Assembly (NCBI GenBank): GCA_963573385.1
Contig: CAUYLG010071549.1
Location: forward strand, 62,001 to 126,000
Source of the DNA: Cacajao melanocephalus
Lineage: Eukaryota; Chordata; Mammalia; Primates; Pitheciidae
DNA: 64,000 nucleotides
Reading direction: 5' to 3'
Under the pieces are notes generated by a model. The model had not been told where the DNA came from. It saw only the letters and a program-made list of their open reading frames with translations, and did not search any database. A program made the position numbers and the translations under genes. Positions 59,900 to 64,000 of the stretch are shown one piece after another; positions within the stretch are counted from its first letter, which is position 1, and every line of letters begins with the position of its first letter.

Positions 59900-60000
59900 G
59901 GCCACATACGAAGACAGTGAGATGCACAGAGGTTGGGATAACCTGCCTAAAGCCAGACAGCTCATGAGGGGTATGTTGGGAATCAGGCTCAGCCGTGAGC
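59900..60000 (-). mobile_element. MIR fragment, antisense
   Basis: GTGAGATGCACAGAGGTTGG, CCTGCCTAAAGCCAGACAGC. Confidence 0.55.
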
Positions 60001-60489
60001 TGAGCCTTGCTCCTCACTGCCCCAGGCCAGCGCCTGTGTTGCTGGCCATGCCCTGGGCTTTCCTCTGTTTTTACCTAGCTTGTCCCAGACTCTCCCGCAG
60101 CTGTGCATTCTTGCTAGAGTAGCAAGCTCCCTGTCTGGTGGCTCTGGTTGGGTGGGAGGGTTCCCCCAGGCTGGGATAATCTTTTCCTGTTGAACAATCA
60201 TTTACTGTGTCTCCCACTGAGCTCACCTCTGGGAAAAATATGTGGAGAGACAGAGTTGCAGCTTGTGAAGACTCGGTGTCCTCTTAGGCACTTAAAAAAC
60301 ACTTCTAATGTTAGATTACATGACAGCCTATTAATTGTTTCCTGTTCCCATCATCTGACCTGGAAACAACTCTGAAAGCTGACTGGATCTTGGTGGGGTG
60401 GACAGGGCCCAGGAAGCCTGGGACCCTGCTCCGGCTTGTCCCTTACCTCCCTCTGTGCCTGGTATAGGTGGCCGCTTATGTTGATGGCA

Positions 60490-60720
60490 GTAATGACAGC
60501 ACTGTTTACTGAGCACCTACTATGCTCTGGACTCTGCACAAGTCACTTCATCCCCCATCAAAGGCCCCTCCGAGGCAGGATGGAGAGGCATTACTAGCGG
60601 AGGGAGATGAGGCTCAGAAAGGCTAGGCAACTCCACCCAGACTCCCCGTGCATAACATCAAGGCTGGGGTTCACGTTCGGGCAACGGGTTCAGCTTGTTC
60701 CCATTACACCACGCTGCTGC
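60490..60720 (-). mobile_element. MIR element, antisense
   Basis: TACTGAGCACCTACTATGCT, GGGAGATGAGGCTCAGAAAG, GGTTCAGCTTGTTCCCATTA. Confidence 0.7.
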
Positions 60721-60830
60721 TGCTTCCCGCTCTGGGCCCCAGTTTCCCCACTAGTGATGTGAAGGATTGGACTAGATGGCTGTCAGGCTCTTTTCCAGCC
60801 TCTTGGGTCAATGGCTCTGTAAACAGAACA
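60720..60830 (+). mobile_element. MIR-related fragment
   Basis: CCAGTTTCCCCACTAGTGAT, GATTGGACTAGATGGCTGTC, immediately following an antisense MIR. Confidence 0.6.
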
Positions 60831-60879
60831 TATATAACTGATTCCACTCTGGTCTTTCTTAAAATCTCTTCTCCATCCA

Positions 60880-61070
60880 GAGGCCAGCGACCCTTTAATG
60901 TGTAAACCAGATCATAGCACTTGTTATCACCTGTGAGGCCTTGTCTGCTTGTTGATGGTGTGTGTTTGTCCGGGGTTAGAGGCTTTGTCTGTCCTCTCAT
61001 GGCCAAATCCCCAGCCCAGAGAATAGTGCCCGCATGCAGTAGGTGCTTGGGCAGTCGTGGTTGATGGAGA
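60880..61070 (+). mobile_element. L2 3'-end fragment
   Basis: CATAGCACTTGTTATCACCT, TTAGAGGCTTTGTCTGTCCT, GCATGCAGTAGGTGCTTGGG. Confidence 0.7.
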
Positions 61071-61074
61071 TGAA

Positions 61075-62235
61075 TCAGCACAGCATAGTGGCTGGGTTAG
61101 GAGGTAGGGATGGGGTGGGGATGGGAGGTGAGTTTGTAGGGGAAGCTTGGCTGCCCTGGGTGAATCCTGCCTATGTCAGTTGCAGAAAGTTATGAAGTTG
61201 GTAAAGGTGATCTTTGATTCTTAGGCTGATGACTGGCATCTCAATCCAATCTCTGCCAGATGGCAGCTTATGCTTACCAAGGTCTTATCCAATGAGCTGT
61301 CTCTGCCTCTTACAGATACACACCTGTAGTTTAACAAGATCCAAGGGGAACATAAAGTATGGAGGATCCAAAAGGATGCAGTGCTAATGGAATTTCAGAT
61401 GCTGTGAAACACTACGGGAGACATATTTTGGGGCAATAGTGCGTAAGCAGGTGATCAAAGCCCTCCAGGTATGCAGTGACTCACTCCAGAGGGGGACAGC
61501 TACCTGAAGCTCAGACCCACCCACCCTAACCTCCTCATTTGACCAAAATGGTCCTAAAGCCCAGAGAAGGGAGCGACTTGCCTCAGGTCAACAGCAAGAC
61601 GATGGCCTGCGCTGGCTGTTTGGCCCAGTCCTTCTGGCTTCCAGCCTTTTCTGCACTTCAGTTATTTTTCAATCTGTGGTTCCCAGAGAGGGCTAGGGGT
61701 GGGTGTTGAGTAGGGGATTCTAGACACCCCACCTTCCTCCTACAGAGGAGCTGGTTGACATGCTGTGATCTGTTTAAAGAAAGGGTCCCACTACTAAATG
61801 TTTGGAAACCACAGTGGGCCTGGAGAAGGGGCATGCATGGGTGGGGACTTTGGAAAAGTGGAGAGGGCAGGAGGTTGGTCTCTTTGTGAGGCTCTAGCAT
61901 CCCTGGGATGGTTTGGTCTGGCGGGGGTAGGAGGGTGGATATTTAGTGGGTGACATCTCAGGGGAGACCTTGTTCTATAGAGGAAGACTATGCTGAAAAT
62001 CTGGTGTAGAGGAGAAATTAGAGTGTGCTTTAGGAATTGTAAAACTTTGAAAAATTGCATTTTTCATCATAGATGTTTTTGACTGAATATATTAGCAAGA
62101 TGGGTCTATTCCTATAGAGAGACACAGATAAGGTGCTCTGAGTGTTCAAAGAGAGAGGAGTCTTTGAAGAGAACTGGAAAGCGGAATGTTAGCAATGTTC
62201 CCTTACTGTCTTCATTTGCAAACCCAGCTTGCCAC
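61075..62235. other. Unique intergenic, no gene
   Basis: No exon recognised. A weak antisense MIR lies near 61540-61620 (CCCAGAGAAGGGAGCGACTT). Confidence 0.4.
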
Positions 62236-62252
62236 TGGACAGTCATTTTCTT

Positions 62253-62564
62253 TCTTTCTTTTTTTTTTTTTTTTTTTAGACAGTCTCTCACTCTGTTGCC
62301 CAAGCTTTAGTGCAGTGGCGCAATCTCAGCTCAATGCAACCACCGCCTCCCGGGTTCAAGCAAGTCTCCTGCCTTAGCCTCCAGAGTAGCTGAGATTACA
62401 GGTGTGCACTTCACCACCACGCCTGGCTAACTTTTGTATTTTTAGTAGAGATGAGGTTTCGCCATGTTGGCCAAGCTGGTCTCAAACTTCTGACCTCAGG
62501 TGATCCACTCACTTTGGCCTCGAAAAGTGCTGGCATTATAGGCGTGAGCCACTGCACCTGGCCA
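62253..62564 (-). mobile_element. AluS/J-like element
   Basis: T-rich head, AGACAGTCTCTCACTCTGTT, ending ACTGCACCTGGCC. Target duplication GGACAGTCATTTTCTT at 62237-62252 and GGACAGCCATTTTCTT at 62565-62580. Confidence 0.93.
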
Positions 62565-62724
62565 GGACAGCCATTTTCTTACTGGGTCTGGGATCCAGCT
62601 GCCCAGCGCCGAGAGCTGCTACCTCGGCATGCTTGCACACACAGGACTTTTATTTCCCCAGCTTGCTTTCCCTCCATAAAGGTGTGGGGCATGAGAGGGG
62701 GTTCCAGGAGAGTCTTTCTACTGG

Positions 62725-62790
62725 GGAAAGCAGGCACAGAGAAGCCAAGTGACTCTCCCAAGGCCACCCAGTGGTCTAACTCTGTAGCCC
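62725..62790 (-). mobile_element. MIR fragment, antisense
   Basis: GCACAGAGAAGCCAAGTGAC, TCTCCCAAGGCCACCCAGTG. Confidence 0.6.
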
Positions 62791-62799
62791 CTAGAAACT

Positions 62800-64000
62800 G
62801 CCTTGTATAGAATTTCACACTCTAGATGCTCTCCTTGTGACAAGGACCAAGTCAAAGATGATTTCAAGGACTGATTAAAATCCTGTGCCATGAAAAGGAT
62901 CCAGAGAGACTGAGAACAGAGAAATGTAACAGGCCAGGCAAGCTGATCTGATTCTCCGGAGGCCTATGGAAGGAGGATGCGGCCCCAGCCTTGTCTTCCC
63001 TTGAGCAAATCTGGGTTGGACTGGGCAGTTCTGAGCAGACCTGGAAGCCTGGGGTGGGCCCTGCATGCAGGTGGCCGAGCCTGGACATTTTGAGACAGGA
63101 ACTAGGCTCATATTGTACTGGCCTGTGTCTTCCTTCTGTGGCATCAGAGCTGACAGTTCTGACGGGTGTCGCATTTGAGGAGCTATCCCGGCTTTGTGCT
63201 CCCCTGGGCATCCCCTACCTGCACCAGCCAGAGGAAGCTTGCAGAGGCCTGAGCCCATGACGCCTGCCCTGGGCCAGCCCGTGCAGACATTAGGCCGTGG
63301 GAAGGTAGCAGGGAAGGGTGGGCGACATCTGCTTTTCATGCCTGGCTGGACGGAGGACTTCTCTGGGCACCTAGGGTGGGGGTGGGGGACACAGCAGCCT
63401 ATAAACAGAACTCCAACTCACACATCTCAGTCACACACTCTAGGGAGCTTGAATAAAATACACCTAAAGCCTTAGAATCACAGCACCTTTTTTTCTAACG
63501 TTGAGGTGAGCCTGGGGTGCTCCAGGAGCACACAGAAGGAGTTCTACTCACGCTTGGGGAGCAGGAAGAACTCCCAGGGCACTTACATCTGAGTCGCTTA
63601 AGGGATCATGGAGATTCTAATGCTACATTCAGGCCAGCATTCAAGACCTTCCGCAGTGCCAGTAGAAACATAATGCAAGTCACATATGTCACGTTTTTAA
63701 TCTGAAGGTATTAAGAAATACCTTAATGAGGAAATAGTTTCAACATGTGACAAATCTTCTAAAGCATAAAAAAGACACGAGCACTCTGCACACATTTTAT
63801 CAGGCCAGCAGGAGATTGACCACAAAATCTGTCAAGGACAAGAGGAGAAAGAAAATTCATGGATGAATCTTAATTATAAGCATACATGTGAAACCTTAGG
63901 AAAAGATGAACAAAGAAAACCTAAGTTAAAAAGAAGGCGTAAAATAATAAACAGTAGAACAAAACAAAATGGAAAATTCACAAAGTCAAAAGGAAAACAT
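62800..64000. other. Unique intergenic; A-rich towards the end
   Basis: 62.8-63.5 kb is GC-rich unique sequence. 63.7-64.0 kb is A-rich on the plus strand and may be the edge of an L1 or other retroelement continuing outside the window; not resolved. Confidence 0.35.

Overview
This 64 kb window is primate nuclear DNA. It carries about a dozen dimeric Alu elements, mostly AluS/AluJ-like, several with target-site duplications. It also holds old L1M pieces, MaLR and ERVL LTRs, pogo-type (Tigger/MER) and hAT-type (MER5A) DNA transposons, and about 40 MIR/L2 relics. No operon-like gene packing, CRISPR array, rRNA or tRNA gene is visible. Almost all open frames are chance, microsatellite or transposon-derived.

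The only protein-coding sequence I can support is on the minus strand at 44447-44525. It is the first coding exon of UNC5B, a netrin receptor: 26 signal-peptide codons ending in a phase-1 GT splice donor. It sits in a GC-rich, TATA-less CpG island (about 43.84-45.21 kb). Exon 2 and all later exons lie beyond position 1, so 1-44446 is the 5' part of a very long intron 1 and 45.2-64 kb is 5' intergenic DNA. Two residues (Trp2, Val17) differ from the human protein as I remember it, so a non-human anthropoid is plausible. That rests on memory and needs an alignment.

Layout: 1-29 kb is GC-rich intron with many MIR/L2 relics, few young insertions, a 46-bp minisatellite (about 3.02-3.33 kb), a polypyrimidine tract (11.56-11.77 kb) and several AT-rich unique patches that look like conserved non-coding elements. 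29.9-31.5 kb is an L1/(TG)n/Alu cluster. 31.5-37.6 kb is again MIR/L2-rich unique intron. 37.6-38.2 kb is an MLT2-like LTR swollen by TA/CA repeats. 39.1-40.3 kb is a C/A-rich block followed by a second CpG island inside intron 1, a candidate promoter for an antisense transcript. 43.8-45.2 kb is the UNC5B promoter and exon 1. 48.13-48.46 kb is a small GC-rich patch with a strong CTCF-like motif. 48.5-59.5 kb is a dense transposon graveyard with nested Tigger, Alu, ERV and L1M insertions, and 59.5-64 kb is mostly unique or MIR-rich.

The biology is one developmental guidance and angiogenesis gene start with a long, probably regulatory first intron. I found no convincing new multi-gene system. 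The items most worth checking are the CGG-rich 5' UTR open in frame with the UNC5B start, the intronic CpG island, the CTCF-like site, the dimeric minisatellite and the nested transposon stack.
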